From contig NZ_CP089746.1 of NCBI RefSeq assembly GCF_029541745.1, positions 186,001 through 250,000 on the forward strand: DNA of 64,000 nucleotides, read 5' to 3'. This DNA is from Streptomyces sp. LX-29 (GTDB lineage Bacteria > Actinomycetota > Actinomycetes > Streptomycetales > Streptomycetaceae). Positions 1-9,138 of this stretch are shown piece by piece; position 1 is the first letter of the stretch, and every line of letters begins with the position of its first letter. The notes beneath the pieces are model-generated. The model did not search any database. It was not told where the DNA came from and worked only from the letters and a program-made list of their open reading frames with translations. A program made the translations under genes and the position numbers.

Positions 1-1
1 C

Positions 2-358
2 CGCGAGTTCGGACGCCGCTTCGCCGCAACCCCCGGAACCGGCCGGATCATCAGCCTCACCAGCGATCACACCGTCGGCAACCTGCCCTATGGGGCGAGC
101 AAGGGGGCTCTGGACCGCATCACCCTGGCCGCCGCGCGCGAACTCGCCCATCTCGGCGTGACCGCCAACGTGATCAACCCCGGACCGGTCGACACCGGGT
201 GGATGTCCGAGGAGATCCGCGAGCACTGCGTCCGCAGCACCCCGCTCGGCCGTCTGGGCACGCCGCAGGACACCGCCCACCTCGTGGACTTCCTGTGCTC
301 CCGGAAAGGTGAATGGATCAACGGTCAGCTGCTGATGAGCAACGGCGGCATCGCATAG
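2..358 (+). CDS. SDR family oxidoreductase, C-terminal part (5' end outside window)
   Basis: This is the C-terminal half (118 codons visible) of a short-chain dehydrogenase/reductase, a Rossmann-fold NAD(P)(H)-dependent enzyme. The frame is open from base 2 to the TAG-type end at 358. The catalytic YxxxK appears as YGASK near base 91-105, preceded by ISLTSD, the strand that normally carries the catalytic serine. After it come VNVINPGPVDTG-like residues (VIAPGP region, here NVINPGPVDTGW) and the C-terminal PLGRLGTPQD and ...NGQLLMSNGG that resembles the usual TGQ..x.DGG end. Substrate cannot be told. The N-terminal cofactor-binding glycine motif lies outside the window. It is close to FabG-like enzymes, but that is only family resemblance. 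Confidence 0.85.
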   Translation, partial: REFGRRFAATPGTGRIISLTSDHTVGNLPYGASKGALDRITLAAARELAHLGVTANVINPGPVDTGWMSEEIREHCVRSTPLGRLGTPQDTAHLVDFLCSRKGEWINGQLLMSNGGIA

Positions 359-778
359 AGCACCACGTCCCGTCCCGCGATGACCTGGGCATGGATGGCA
401 GCTCGGCGCCTGGTGACCGCATACTCGCCGGCCCAGCTGGACTGGCTGGCGCCGAGGGGTCTTCGCTTCAACGAGGAGAGCTTCTCGGCCCTGGAGTCGA
501 TCGGCGAGCCGACGCGGGAGCGCTGGAGGTCGGGAGGCCGTCGCCGAGGCGATGCGGAGCCAGACGCTCCAGCGGCGGGCGGACCGCCGTCGACGGGCAG
601 GACCGCAGCCGGCGAGCGGGACCGCAGTTGGCGGGCGGAGTCCACCTGGGCGCGTACGGCTGGGTGGAGGACCTGTCGGCCGGGTCTTCCAGTGGGTGGG
701 CCGGCGGGTGCGCGCCGGGCGGGGTGAGGCGTCCAGCGCCCTCGCGTTCGACGGAGCCGTACCGCCGAGGGGGGCGCG
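359..778. other. Stretch without a convincing gene
   Basis: These 420 bases lie between the SDR gene and a WD40 gene. A 115-codon frame on the + strand (380-727) begins with a plausible protein-like half (to about base 530) and then becomes Arg/Gly/Ala-rich, as random GC-rich DNA does. I could not match it to a family and there is no clear ribosome-binding site. It may be the remains of a gene. Confidence 0.4.
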
Positions 779-1840
779 GTGAACGCGGGGCGGGGCCGCC
801 CGCGCCATCGCCCGGGACGGGGCCGTACCGACGCGGGCGGGGTCGAGACGGCCGGGATCGAGGCGATCGGGGTCGAGGCGGTCGGGATCGACACCAAGGC
901 GGAGCTGACGGTGATCGCCCTGACCGCCGACGAGACGGAGATCGTCGCGATGGACGGGTACGGACAGATGTTCCGATGGAACCGGCTGACCGGGCTACGC
1001 CTGGCCGGTCCGGTGCAGCTGCACGACCGGACCGTCTGGGGCATGGTGCTGACCCCCGACGACCGGGAGGTCGTCACCGGGGGCGCGGACGGCACGGTGG
1101 GGCGCTGGGACTGGCTGACCGGCGGCTCCGTGGGCGAGCGCTTCACGGCGCACCGAGGCCCCGTCCTCGGCCTGGCCCGAACCCGCGACGCCCACGAGCT
1201 GCTCACCGCGTCCCGGGACGGCACGGTCGGCCGCTGGGAGCGGACGACCGGCAGCCCGCTCGGCGAGCCGCTGCGCGGACATTTCGGAGCGGTGCGGGCG
1301 GTGGGCCTCACCCCTGACGAGGACGTGGTCGTCACGGCCGGCCAGGACGGCACCGTACGACGCTGGAACCGTACGGCCGGCACACCACTCGGCGAGCCGC
1401 TGCGCGGACACGACGGGCCGGTGCAGGCGCTCGCGGTCGGCCCCGACGGGCGGGACTTCGCCTCCGGCGGCATCGACGGCACCGTGCGCCGGTGGGACCG
1501 CGGTTCGGGCGGGCCCGTCGGGCCGCCGCTCGTGACGGGGGCGCCGGTGCGGTGCCTGCTGCTCACCGGGGACGGCGAGGTCACGGCGGCGTGTTCGAAC
1601 GGGACCCTGCACCGCTGGGACCGGACGGGGCAGCTCATCGGTGCGGTGCTGCCCGCCCACAAGGCCGCGGTCTGGGCCATGACGGTGACGCGGAACGAGT
1701 CCGAGCTGCTGTCGGCGGGCTGGGACCAGCGGCTGCTGCGGTGGGAGCGGATCACCGGGGTGCCGCTGCGACCGGCCGGGGAGCCGACCCGGCTCGAGCT
1801 CGTGCCGCGGCTGGAGGTCCATGGCACCACACCGCTCTGA
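779..1840 (+). CDS. WD40 repeat protein
   Basis: A 353-residue protein built almost entirely of WD40 blades. From about residue 40 there is a repeating unit of roughly 40 residues ending in W(D/E/N)R or similar, for example GTVGRWDWLTG, GTVGRWERTTG, GTVRRWNRTAG and GTVRRWDRGSG, each followed by a GHxxxV-type turn. Seven such units can be counted, enough for one propeller. WD40 propellers serve as protein-interaction platforms. There is no signal peptide, transmembrane segment or catalytic domain. The GTG start at 779 follows a GAGGGGGG stretch that can act as ribosome-binding site; the first 35 residues are Gly/Arg-rich and may be non-native. Two WD40-tailed kinases lie just downstream, so this may be a partner or the orphaned propeller of a lost third kinase. 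Confidence 0.65.
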   Translation: MNAGRGRPRHRPGRGRTDAGGVETAGIEAIGVEAVGIDTKAELTVIALTADETEIVAMDGYGQMFRWNRLTGLRLAGPVQLHDRTVWGMVLTPDDREVVTGGADGTVGRWDWLTGGSVGERFTAHRGPVLGLARTRDAHELLTASRDGTVGRWERTTGSPLGEPLRGHFGAVRAVGLTPDEDVVVTAGQDGTVRRWNRTAGTPLGEPLRGHDGPVQALAVGPDGRDFASGGIDGTVRRWDRGSGGPVGPPLVTGAPVRCLLLTGDGEVTAACSNGTLHRWDRTGQLIGAVLPAHKAAVWAMTVTRNESELLSAGWDQRLLRWERITGVPLRPAGEPTRLELVPRLEVHGTTPL

Positions 1841-1883
1841 GCCGCTTTCCGACGCACCGTTCCGCCCCGCTTCGGGAGAGCCG

Positions 1884-2523
1884 ATGCCGTCCCTCACCCT
1901 CGACGCCTCACCGTTGACGTTCCCCTGCGTCTCGGTCCGCCGGGACGGGGACGACGGGACGGGAGTCGAGGACGGGGACGGCCTCGTCGACGGGCGGCGT
2001 TGGCGCCGCCGGAGGTGTCGCCGCCCGAGGGCACGGGCTACCGGATGCGAGGGCGACGGCACGACGGCCGCTGTCGCCTTCGACGTATGCGAGGACGGCA
2101 CCCTCGGCCTCGCCCCGGAGCGCGCGGGCACCGGCCGGGCGGAGCCGGCCTCGGACCTGCCGCTCCCCGGTGCACGGCTTCGCCGCGGGTGCCCTGACGG
2201 CACTCCTGGACCACCTGGAGGGGGATGGGGGCGCCCTCTACGAGCCGCGCTCGCAGGAGTCGGTGGTTCTGACGCGGCGTGACGGCGAGGCGACCGTTTC
2301 CGAGACCATCGCGCAGAGCGCCGAGCATGCCGAGGGGGTCGCCAGTCTCCGCCTCCCCGACGTGGAAGAGGGGCGCCGGCGCGCGGCCATGGCCCGCGCC
2401 TTCGCCGAGGCGGCCGCGAGCGTGCCGTACGACGCGGCACGTACGCTCACGTGGCCCCTTCCGGGCGGGGCGGTGGAGGGAGGGTCTGACGCGTTGTCGA
2501 TCGGCTGCCGGCGCCCGCGCTAG
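1884..2523 (+). pseudogene. Broken hypothetical gene with frameshifts
   Basis: Protein-like sequence runs through this stretch but changes frame. A first part begins MPSLTLDASPLTF at 1884, a middle part reading TTAAVAFDVCEDGTLGLAPE ends near 2165 in the same frame, and the rest continues one frame over from about 2170 as FAAGALTALLDHLEGDGGAL and onward to a stop at 2523. The last part is rich in Ala/Glu helices and lacks the Arg/Pro noise of shadow frames. No family was recognised. A sequencing error rather than true decay is possible, since the switch near 2165 is sharp, but the region around 1960-2050 also reads poorly. Confidence 0.4.
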
Positions 2524-2711
2524 CGGCTGACGCCCCATCACCGGCTCGGCGCGTCCGCGCCCGTGGCTCGTAGGCCGAGGCCCCGCCCCGTCACGCCCCG
2601 TGTCCGACGGCCGCCCCGTGGACAGGGATCGCGATCTCGCCGTCCCGCCTCACGGGATCATGGTTCAATGCCGTGCGTGACCCCGCAGACCCCGGCAGAT
2701 TCGAGTAGCGC

Positions 2712-4742
2712 ATGGTGGAGCCGCTAGGCCCCTCTGACCCCCAGCGCGTCGGTCCGTACCGGCTGGAAGGCCGGCTGGGCGCGGGTGGCATGGGGCAGGT
2801 CTTCCTCGGTACGTCGCCGGGCGGCCGGAAGGTCGCGGTGAAGGTCATCCGGCCGGAGCTGGCGGCCACCCCGCAGTTCCGGACGCGCTTCACCCGCGAG
2901 ATCGACGCGGCGCGACGCGTCGGCGGCTTCCACACCGCCCAGGTCGTCGACGCCGACCCCGAGGCCGCGCCTCCCTGGCTGGTCACCGAGTTCATCCCGG
3001 GTCCCACGCTCCAGCAGGTCGTCACCGAGCGCGGCCCGCTCGCCCCCGATGTCGTGCTACGCCTCGGCGCGGGACTCGCCGAGGGGCTGGCCGCCATCCA
3101 CGACTGCGGGCTGGTGCACCGGGACCTGAAGCCCGGCAACGTCATCCTCGCCGACGACGGCCCGCGCATCATCGACTTCGGCGTCGCCCACGCGCTCCAT
3201 GCCGGGCCGTTGACCCGCCCGGGCGCGATCATCGGGACGTACGCCTACATGTCGCCGGAGCAGATACGATCCGCCCCGGTGACGCCCGCCGGCGACGTGT
3301 TCTCCCTCGGCTCGGTCCTGGCGTTCGCGGCGACCGGCCGCAGCCCGTTCGACGCCTCGACCGTCCCGGCGATCATCCACCGGGTCACCAGCGAACCACC
3401 CCGGCTGGACGGCCTGGTGGACGGCGGCGGTCTGCGTGCCCTGATCGACGCCTGCCTGGCCAAGGACCCCGCCGGGCGCCCGGCCGGCGCCGACATCCTG
3501 CGCCGGCTCTCGGTCACCGGGGGCACCGGGGGCACCGGGGGCACCGGGGCGGACACCCGCCCCGCCGACCAGCCGGCCAGGCCAACGGCGCGGCGCGGCC
3601 TGCTCATCGGCGGGATCGCGGCCGCCGCCGCGGCCGCGGTCTCCGTCCCCGCGTTCCTGCTCTGGCCGGACTCCCGGTCCAAGAAGGCCACGTCGAAGGG
3701 CGGCCCCGTCGCCTTACCCGGCAAGAGCTCCGCCAAGGGCGTCACCAAGGATCCCACCAAGCCGGTCGCTCGGCTCGCCGGCCACACCAGCCACATCGAG
3801 TGCCTCGCCTTCGGCCCGGACGGCCGGACCCTGGCCAGCGGCAGCATGGACAACACGGTGCGGCTCTGGGACGTCACCTCCGGCCGTACGGTCACCACGT
3901 TCACGGGCCACACCTCGACGATCCTGACGCTGGTCTACAGCCCGGACGGTAGGACGCTGTTCACCGGCAGCCTCGACCAGACCCTGCGGCGCTGGAACGT
4001 GCGCACCGGCGCGCCGATGGGCGTCATCGCCACGTACACCGGTCAGTTCGACGGTGTCACCGCCCTGGCGATCAGCCCGGACGGCACGACGCTCGCCGTG
4101 GGCCGTGACAGCGCCGGGTTGCAGCTCGTGGAGGCGTCGACCGGCCGCCCCGCCGCCACCCTCGACGGTCACACCGGGAGCATCCAGGGGCTGGCGTTCA
4201 GTCCGGACGGGCGGACCCTGGCCAGTGTGGCGTCCGACATCGACAGGGACGGAGTGCGGCTGTGGTCCGCCGACACCGGCCGCCTCGTCAGGACCTTCGC
4301 CGCCGGCCGGAAGAAGAACTACTCCTCGGTGATGTTCAGCCCGGACGGCAGGACCCTCGCCGCCGCCGGCCCCGGCGTACGGGTGTGGGACCTGGACACC
4401 GGACGTCTCACCGCGACGCTCACCGACCGCCACCCGTACATCGTCGCGGCGGCGTACCGTCCGGGGAAGCCGGGGCGGACCGGAAAGGCGTTGATCGCGG
4501 GCGCCGGGGGCAACGTCGAGCCGAAGCCCAGCGACACCACCGGCAAGACCGTCAGCCTCTGGGCCCCGTCGACCGGGCGTCTCGCCACCACCCTGACCGG
4601 CGTCATGCCGAAGTCCGACCTCACCACATCGGTCTCGGCGCTGGCGTTCAGCCCGGACGGCACGACCCTGGCGGCCGGGCTCAACCTGGCCGCCGCGTCG
4701 AAGGAGTCCGACACCTCGATCCAGCTGTGGAAGCTGGCCTAA
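2712..4742 (+). CDS. Transmembrane Ser/Thr protein kinase with C-terminal WD40 propeller
   Basis: A 676-residue Hanks-type kinase. The kinase domain covers about residues 15-265: glycine loop LGAGGMGQVFLG (22-33), ATP-anchoring Lys44 in VAVKVI, catalytic HRDLKPGN (Asp138), DFG at 155-157 and the activation-loop end GTYAYMSPEQ. A short Gly-Thr tandem linker (DNA repeat near 3520-3550) leads to a single membrane segment at about 296-318, which starts with RRGLLIGG. From about residue 350 seven blades of an extracytoplasmic WD40 propeller follow, with SPDGRTLAS and RLWD signatures. The likely role is signal sensing by the propeller and phosphorylation of cytoplasmic targets; the ligand is unknown. 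It is followed 103 bases later by a close paralogue, and the two share almost identical DNA in the kinase domain. Confidence 0.9.
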   Translation: MVEPLGPSDPQRVGPYRLEGRLGAGGMGQVFLGTSPGGRKVAVKVIRPELAATPQFRTRFTREIDAARRVGGFHTAQVVDADPEAAPPWLVTEFIPGPTLQQVVTERGPLAPDVVLRLGAGLAEGLAAIHDCGLVHRDLKPGNVILADDGPRIIDFGVAHALHAGPLTRPGAIIGTYAYMSPEQIRSAPVTPAGDVFSLGSVLAFAATGRSPFDASTVPAIIHRVTSEPPRLDGLVDGGGLRALIDACLAKDPAGRPAGADILRRLSVTGGTGGTGGTGADTRPADQPARPTARRGLLIGGIAAAAAAAVSVPAFLLWPDSRSKKATSKGGPVALPGKSSAKGVTKDPTKPVARLAGHTSHIECLAFGPDGRTLASGSMDNTVRLWDVTSGRTVTTFTGHTSTILTLVYSPDGRTLFTGSLDQTLRRWNVRTGAPMGVIATYTGQFDGVTALAISPDGTTLAVGRDSAGLQLVEASTGRPAATLDGHTGSIQGLAFSPDGRTLASVASDIDRDGVRLWSADTGRLVRTFAAGRKKNYSSVMFSPDGRTLAAAGPGVRVWDLDTGRLTATLTDRHPYIVAAAYRPGKPGRTGKALIAGAGGNVEPKPSDTTGKTVSLWAPSTGRLATTLTGVMPKSDLTTSVSALAFSPDGTTLAAGLNLAAASKESDTSIQLWKLA

Positions 4743-4755
4743 CGGACGCCCCACA

Positions 4756-4810
4756 CCCCCTGGCCCCTGACCCCTGACCCCTGACCCCTGGTCCCTGACC
4801 CCTGGTCCCC
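4756..4810. repeat. Short C-rich tandem repeat (CCCCTGA/CCCCTGG)
   Basis: Between the two kinase genes, a heptamer of the form CCCCTGA, or CCCTGGT in places, is repeated about seven times. It lies between the stop codon of the first kinase and the start of the second. It has no hairpin symmetry. Slippage or duplication linked to the kinase gene duplication is the simplest explanation. Confidence 0.7.
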
Positions 4811-4845
4811 TACTCGACTCTTCACTCCTCAACCGGACGGTATCG

Positions 4846-6942
4846 ATGGACGCGTTACAGCCCGACGACCCTCGCTGGATAGGCCCCTACCGGCTGGAGG
4901 GCCGGCTGGGCGCGGGTGGCATGGGGCAGGTCTTCCTCGGTACGTCGCCGGGCGGCCGGAAGGTCGCGGTGAAGGTGATCCGACCGGAGCTGGCGGCCAC
5001 CCCGCAGTTCCGGACGCGCTTCGCCCGCGAGATCGACGCGGCGCGCAGGGTGGGCGGCTTCCACACCGCCCAGGTCGTCGACGCCGACTCCGAGGCGGAA
5101 TCCCCCTGGCTGGTCACGGCGTTCGTCGCCGGTCCGACCCTCCAGCAGGTGGTCGCCTCGCAGGGACCTCTCACCACCGATGCCGTGATGCGCCTGGGTG
5201 CCGGGCTGGCCGAGGGGCTGGCCGCCATCCACCGCTGCGGCCTGGTGCACCGGGATCTGAAGCCCGGCAACGTCATCCTCGCCGACGACGGCCCGCGCAT
5301 CATCGACTTCGGCATCGCCCGTGCCGTGGACGCCAGTTCGCTCACGGCGACCGGGACGGTCATGGGCACCTACGCCTATATGTCGCCGGAGCAGATCCGC
5401 GCCGACCGGGCCGGACCGGCCAGCGACGTCTTCTCCCTCGGCTCGGTTCTTGTCTTCGCCGCCACCGGCCACAGCCCGTTCGACGCCCCCGACCTGCTGG
5501 AGGTCGTCGAGCGGATCCTGGACGAGCCACCGGTGCTGGACGGCCTCGACGAGGATCTGCGCGGCCCGCTGGCCGGGTGCCTGGCCAAGGACCCCGCGGA
5601 GCGGCCGCTCGTCACCGAGCTCCCGGCCCGGTTCGCGGGCCTGCCGTCGGATGGTGTGGCCGTCCGGCCTGCCGGGCCGGAGCCCGCAAGACCTGAGCCC
5701 GCCGAGCCGGAGGAGGTGACGCTTCCGGCTGCGGCGGGGCCGACGACGGGCGTGGCCGGCCCGGAGCGGGCAGGGCCCGCGGCGGCCCCGGAGCGGACGC
5801 TGCTCCTGGCTCCCGGCCCGGGGCAGCCGCCGCCCGCCCCGCCGACCATGCCGTATCCGCCCGCCGACGTCCCCGGACGGGCGGTCCCGACCGCGCCCGC
5901 CGCGCGCACGGGCCGGGTGTCACGCCGCGCGCTCATCGTCGGCGGGCTGGCGGCCGCCGCGGGCACGGCCGTCGGGGTCCCGCTGCTCCTGCGGGCGAAG
6001 GGCGACGGCTCGGACGACCCCGTTGTCAGGTCGGATACCTCTCCGGGCGGCGCGGCGGACGGGGTGGTGCTCAACGGCCTGTCCGGGGCCCGGACCCTTG
6101 CCTTCAGCCCGGACGCCAAGACGCTGTTCGCCGCCGGCGACGGCGGCACCGTCTGGCGCTGGGACGTCACCACCCGACGGGGCACCAGTACGCACATCGG
6201 CATCCCCGAGTACATCCAGCCCGTCCAGTTCAGCCCGGACCGCAGGCTCCTGGTCAGGGCGGAGAAGAACAAGGTCCTCCTGTGGGACGTGGCCTCGGGC
6301 CGCATGGTGAGGACCTTCCACGGGCCCCCGACGGGCAAGGCCCAGGAGGGCTTCGTCCACTCGCTGACCCTCAGCCCGGACGGCGGGACCATCGTCGCGA
6401 GCCTCTCGGAGGGCCTGTACGTGTGGGACACGGCCTCCGGCCGGAAGCGCGACGTGCACAAGGGCCGGTACAGCGGGCCGTTGGCGATCAGCCCGGACGG
6501 CAGGCTGCTGGTCACCGCGTACCCCGTGAGGCTGCGGGAGCTGCCGTCCTGCCGGGTCCTGGCCACCGTCGACGAGTACACCTCCCACCAGGCCGCGGTG
6601 TTCAGCCCGGACGGCCAGATCCTGGCCCTCGGGCAGCTGGACGGCACGGTCCGTCTGTGGAACGCCGCGACCCGTCAGGAGGTGGTCACCCTCAAGGGCC
6701 ACAAGGGCACGGTCAACGCGCTCGCGTTCCACCCGAGCGGCCGTACCCTGGCCGGCGCGGGCAGGGACGGGACCGTGCGGCTGTGGGACACGGCCTCGGG
6801 GAAGTCCACCGCCACCTTCACCTGTCCCAACTCCCTTGAGGCGGTGGCGTTCAGCCCGGACGGCAAGATGCTCGCGGCGGGTCTGGGCAGTGGCACCGGC
6901 TTCTCCTCGAAGGACACCGTCCGCCTGTGGACGATCCCCTGA
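4846..6942 (+). CDS. Transmembrane Ser/Thr protein kinase with C-terminal WD40 propeller (paralogue)
   Basis: A 698-residue Hanks-type kinase paralogous to the upstream gene. The kinase domain is at about residues 14-265 with the GAGGMGQVFLG loop, Lys43, HRDLKPGN and DFGIARA. A Pro/Ala-rich linker of about 100 residues follows, then one membrane segment at about 365-385 beginning RRALIVGG, then a WD40 domain whose blades carry FSPD and LWD motifs (for example TVRLWNAATRQ and TVRLWDTASGK). The kinase halves of both genes are nearly identical at DNA level while linkers and propellers differ, so they should share catalytic properties but sense different cues. The ATG at 4846 is chosen because it aligns with the N-terminus of the paralogue. 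The gene is convergent with the oxidase gene that follows. Confidence 0.9.
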   Translation: MDALQPDDPRWIGPYRLEGRLGAGGMGQVFLGTSPGGRKVAVKVIRPELAATPQFRTRFAREIDAARRVGGFHTAQVVDADSEAESPWLVTAFVAGPTLQQVVASQGPLTTDAVMRLGAGLAEGLAAIHRCGLVHRDLKPGNVILADDGPRIIDFGIARAVDASSLTATGTVMGTYAYMSPEQIRADRAGPASDVFSLGSVLVFAATGHSPFDAPDLLEVVERILDEPPVLDGLDEDLRGPLAGCLAKDPAERPLVTELPARFAGLPSDGVAVRPAGPEPARPEPAEPEEVTLPAAAGPTTGVAGPERAGPAAAPERTLLLAPGPGQPPPAPPTMPYPPADVPGRAVPTAPAARTGRVSRRALIVGGLAAAAGTAVGVPLLLRAKGDGSDDPVVRSDTSPGGAADGVVLNGLSGARTLAFSPDAKTLFAAGDGGTVWRWDVTTRRGTSTHIGIPEYIQPVQFSPDRRLLVRAEKNKVLLWDVASGRMVRTFHGPPTGKAQEGFVHSLTLSPDGGTIVASLSEGLYVWDTASGRKRDVHKGRYSGPLAISPDGRLLVTAYPVRLRELPSCRVLATVDEYTSHQAAVFSPDGQILALGQLDGTVRLWNAATRQEVVTLKGHKGTVNALAFHPSGRTLAGAGRDGTVRLWDTASGKSTATFTCPNSLEAVAFSPDGKMLAAGLGSGTGFSSKDTVRLWTIP

Positions 6943-7057
6943 GACCAGTCCCGGAACCGTCCCCGGAGACCAGACTCGTCCACGGCGACGGACGGGCCGT
7001 TGAGCCGGAGGCGGGTGCTGCTCCGCAGATGGGCCTCGCCCTGGCTGCCGTCGCCGG

Positions 7058-8974
7058 TCAGTGGCCGTGGCCACCGCCGCCACCGCCACCGCCGTCGCCG
7101 TCGCCGTCGCCCACGATCGTCCACGGGCGCATCAGGTCGTCGTCTTCGTGTTCGAGAATGTGGCAGTGGTGGAGGTACGTCGCCGGGAGCTCGGTGCCGC
7201 TTCCGGGAATCGACGCGATCATATCCATCGGCGGGCTGAATTCATCGATGATGATTCTGGTCACCGTCTCCGGATAGGACTTGACCGTGTCCTTGTGGGA
7301 CCGCGCTTCGTCCGGGTCCGGCGGAATCGGGGGCCCGGTGAGATAGTTCGCCAACACCGGCCTGTCCTCCGGTTTGCGGCCACCGTCAATCCACTTTTCG
7401 TAGTCCGCCTGGTAACCGGCCGCGTCGATCGGCTGTCTGTTCAGCACCTGGAAGTTGACGAGGTGGACATGCATCGGGTGGGCGTCGTGGTTGGGATTGA
7501 TGTACTCCCAGATCTCGGTCGAGCCCGCCTTGATGAAGTCCTGGGACGGCTCCATGAACGGTACCGCGTTGAACGTCATGGTACCGAAGAGCTCGTGCTG
7601 GTACAGGACCCATTCCCGCCGACGGATGTGCGGTTTGGGCTCGATGGGTGCGACCGCCGGCAGCTTGAGTTTCTCGGGCGGCGTCGTCCCGTCCGCGCCC
7701 CCGGACAATCTTTTGGTGACCTGGAATTGCATGACGCCCGAGATTTCGGGTCCGCCGCCGCCGGGGTAGTGGACCGGTGCGTTGTAGTTCGTCAATATGA
7801 CGTTCGTACCCATGGGCATCTGGCTGAAGTCGACGATCAGCTCGTACCGCTCGGCCGGCGAGATCAGGAAGTTCAGCATGCGCAACGGAGCACGGAGACC
7901 TCCGTCGGTGCCGATCAGCCAGAACGGCAGTGTGGGTTGAGGCAGTACCTCCCTGGGAACATCGAACCTCAGCCGCCAGAAACGCTCGTTGGAGGCGTTG
8001 AGAATGCGCAGCCGGTAGCGCCGCGGCTCGACGGCCAGGAAAGGGTACGCCTTGCCGTTGACGACCGGGGTGTCCTCGCCTTCCCTCTGGGTCATGGTGT
8101 AGGCGAGCGAGCCGTCCCGCTGGAAGGTCCGGTCCTGCAGGATGAGGGGGACCTCGAATTCGCCTCGCGGCAGGCCGAGCCGCTCGTCGGCGGGGTCGCG
8201 AACGAGATAGAGACCGGCAAGCCCCGCATAGACGTTGAGGCTGGTCATCCCCATGCCGTGATCGTGATACCAGAGCATGGACGCACGCTCGTGGTTGGTG
8301 TAGCCGCAGATCGCTTCGTTGGGTTTGACCCGGCTCGGGTCGAGGGTGGTGTAGGAGTCGGCATGGAAGCCGTCCGGGCTGAACGACTGCAGCGGCATGC
8401 CGTCGGACTGTGGTGCCGTGAAACCGCCATGCTGGTGCACCACGTTCCACACGTTGATATTCGGGGGGAAAGGCGGTTCGCTCTTGTAGGGAGGCGGAGC
8501 GATCGGGGTGAGCTGGGGGTCACCGTTGCGGATGGCGTCGATCACGAACTGGAACAGGTGGGTGGTCGGCAATTCATTGCGGTACTTGACGACCGTCGGA
8601 TGGTCCTTGGTCACGCTGAGGGTGGGCCCGAGGTAGCCCATGCCGATGGCCTGGTGAGGATCGTGCGGGTTCTCAGCCCAGTAACCCCACACGGTTGCCG
8701 GCCCGAGATCGCGGTGGAAGCGCCACGAGCCCTGCCGCATGGTGATCTCGTAGTAGTCGGCGCCTGGATAGACGGAAGGATCCGGGATGGCTGTCAGCGG
8801 CCGGGGCAACGGGTCGACGTACTTCTCCAGCGGAGGAGTCTGCGGCACCGGGGTGTCCGCAGACCCTGTCCCGTGAGCCGGCGACGCGTATGCCCGCACT
8901 CCCAGAACACTCTGGGGAAGCACGGCCGCGCCGCCCATGGCACCGGCCATGAGGAATTTCCTTCGCTCAACCAT
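7058..8974 (-). CDS. Multicopper oxidase, CotA/phenoxazinone synthase type, Tat-exported
   Basis: A 638-residue multicopper oxidase that would couple one-electron oxidation of phenolic or metal substrates to reduction of O2 to water. The four copper motifs are visible: HQHGG near the N-terminus, WYHDHGMGMT, HPMHVHLVNF and the C-terminal HHCHILEHED. The T1 axial position, ten residues after the cysteine, reads Leu (...EDDDLMRP) where CotA has Met. The N-terminus MVERRKFLMAG is a twin-arginine signal. I chose ATG 8974 because a GGAAGG ribosome-binding site sits nine bases upstream; a GTG six codons earlier is less likely. The C-terminus ends in an odd Gly-Asp/Gly-His tail encoded by a triplet-repeat tract at about 7072-7110. 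It resembles spore-coat laccases and phenoxazinone synthases, whose substrates vary. Confidence 0.9.
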   Translation of the reverse strand: MVERRKFLMAGAMGGAAVLPQSVLGVRAYASPAHGTGSADTPVPQTPPLEKYVDPLPRPLTAIPDPSVYPGADYYEITMRQGSWRFHRDLGPATVWGYWAENPHDPHQAIGMGYLGPTLSVTKDHPTVVKYRNELPTTHLFQFVIDAIRNGDPQLTPIAPPPYKSEPPFPPNINVWNVVHQHGGFTAPQSDGMPLQSFSPDGFHADSYTTLDPSRVKPNEAICGYTNHERASMLWYHDHGMGMTSLNVYAGLAGLYLVRDPADERLGLPRGEFEVPLILQDRTFQRDGSLAYTMTQREGEDTPVVNGKAYPFLAVEPRRYRLRILNASNERFWRLRFDVPREVLPQPTLPFWLIGTDGGLRAPLRMLNFLISPAERYELIVDFSQMPMGTNVILTNYNAPVHYPGGGGPEISGVMQFQVTKRLSGGADGTTPPEKLKLPAVAPIEPKPHIRRREWVLYQHELFGTMTFNAVPFMEPSQDFIKAGSTEIWEYINPNHDAHPMHVHLVNFQVLNRQPIDAAGYQADYEKWIDGGRKPEDRPVLANYLTGPPIPPDPDEARSHKDTVKSYPETVTRIIIDEFSPPMDMIASIPGSGTELPATYLHHCHILEHEDDDLMRPWTIVGDGDGDGGGGGGGGHGH

Positions 8975-9138
8975 CGTGTCCAGCCTTCCCACGCCTCACA
9001 TGGCGTCCAAGGGATACAGGGCTGGTTCGGAACGTTGCTGTAGCACGCCGGTCCGGATCCGAGAAAGCCACTCATTGAGCCGATCTCGGCAGCAATTCGC
9101 CAGGCATGAGGAGGTCTGGCGCGGTGCGCGGCCTCCGA

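Noticed and set aside
313..1317. A 334-codon plus-strand frame over the first WD40 gene
   Set aside because: Almost only Arg, Gly, Pro and Ala; the WD40 frame overlapping it has clear repeats.
7061..9043. A 660-codon plus-strand frame opposite the multicopper oxidase
   Set aside because: It is the antisense of a clearly coding gene, with Arg/Val/Gly-rich noise and no family motif; high GC at third codon positions keeps antisense frames open.
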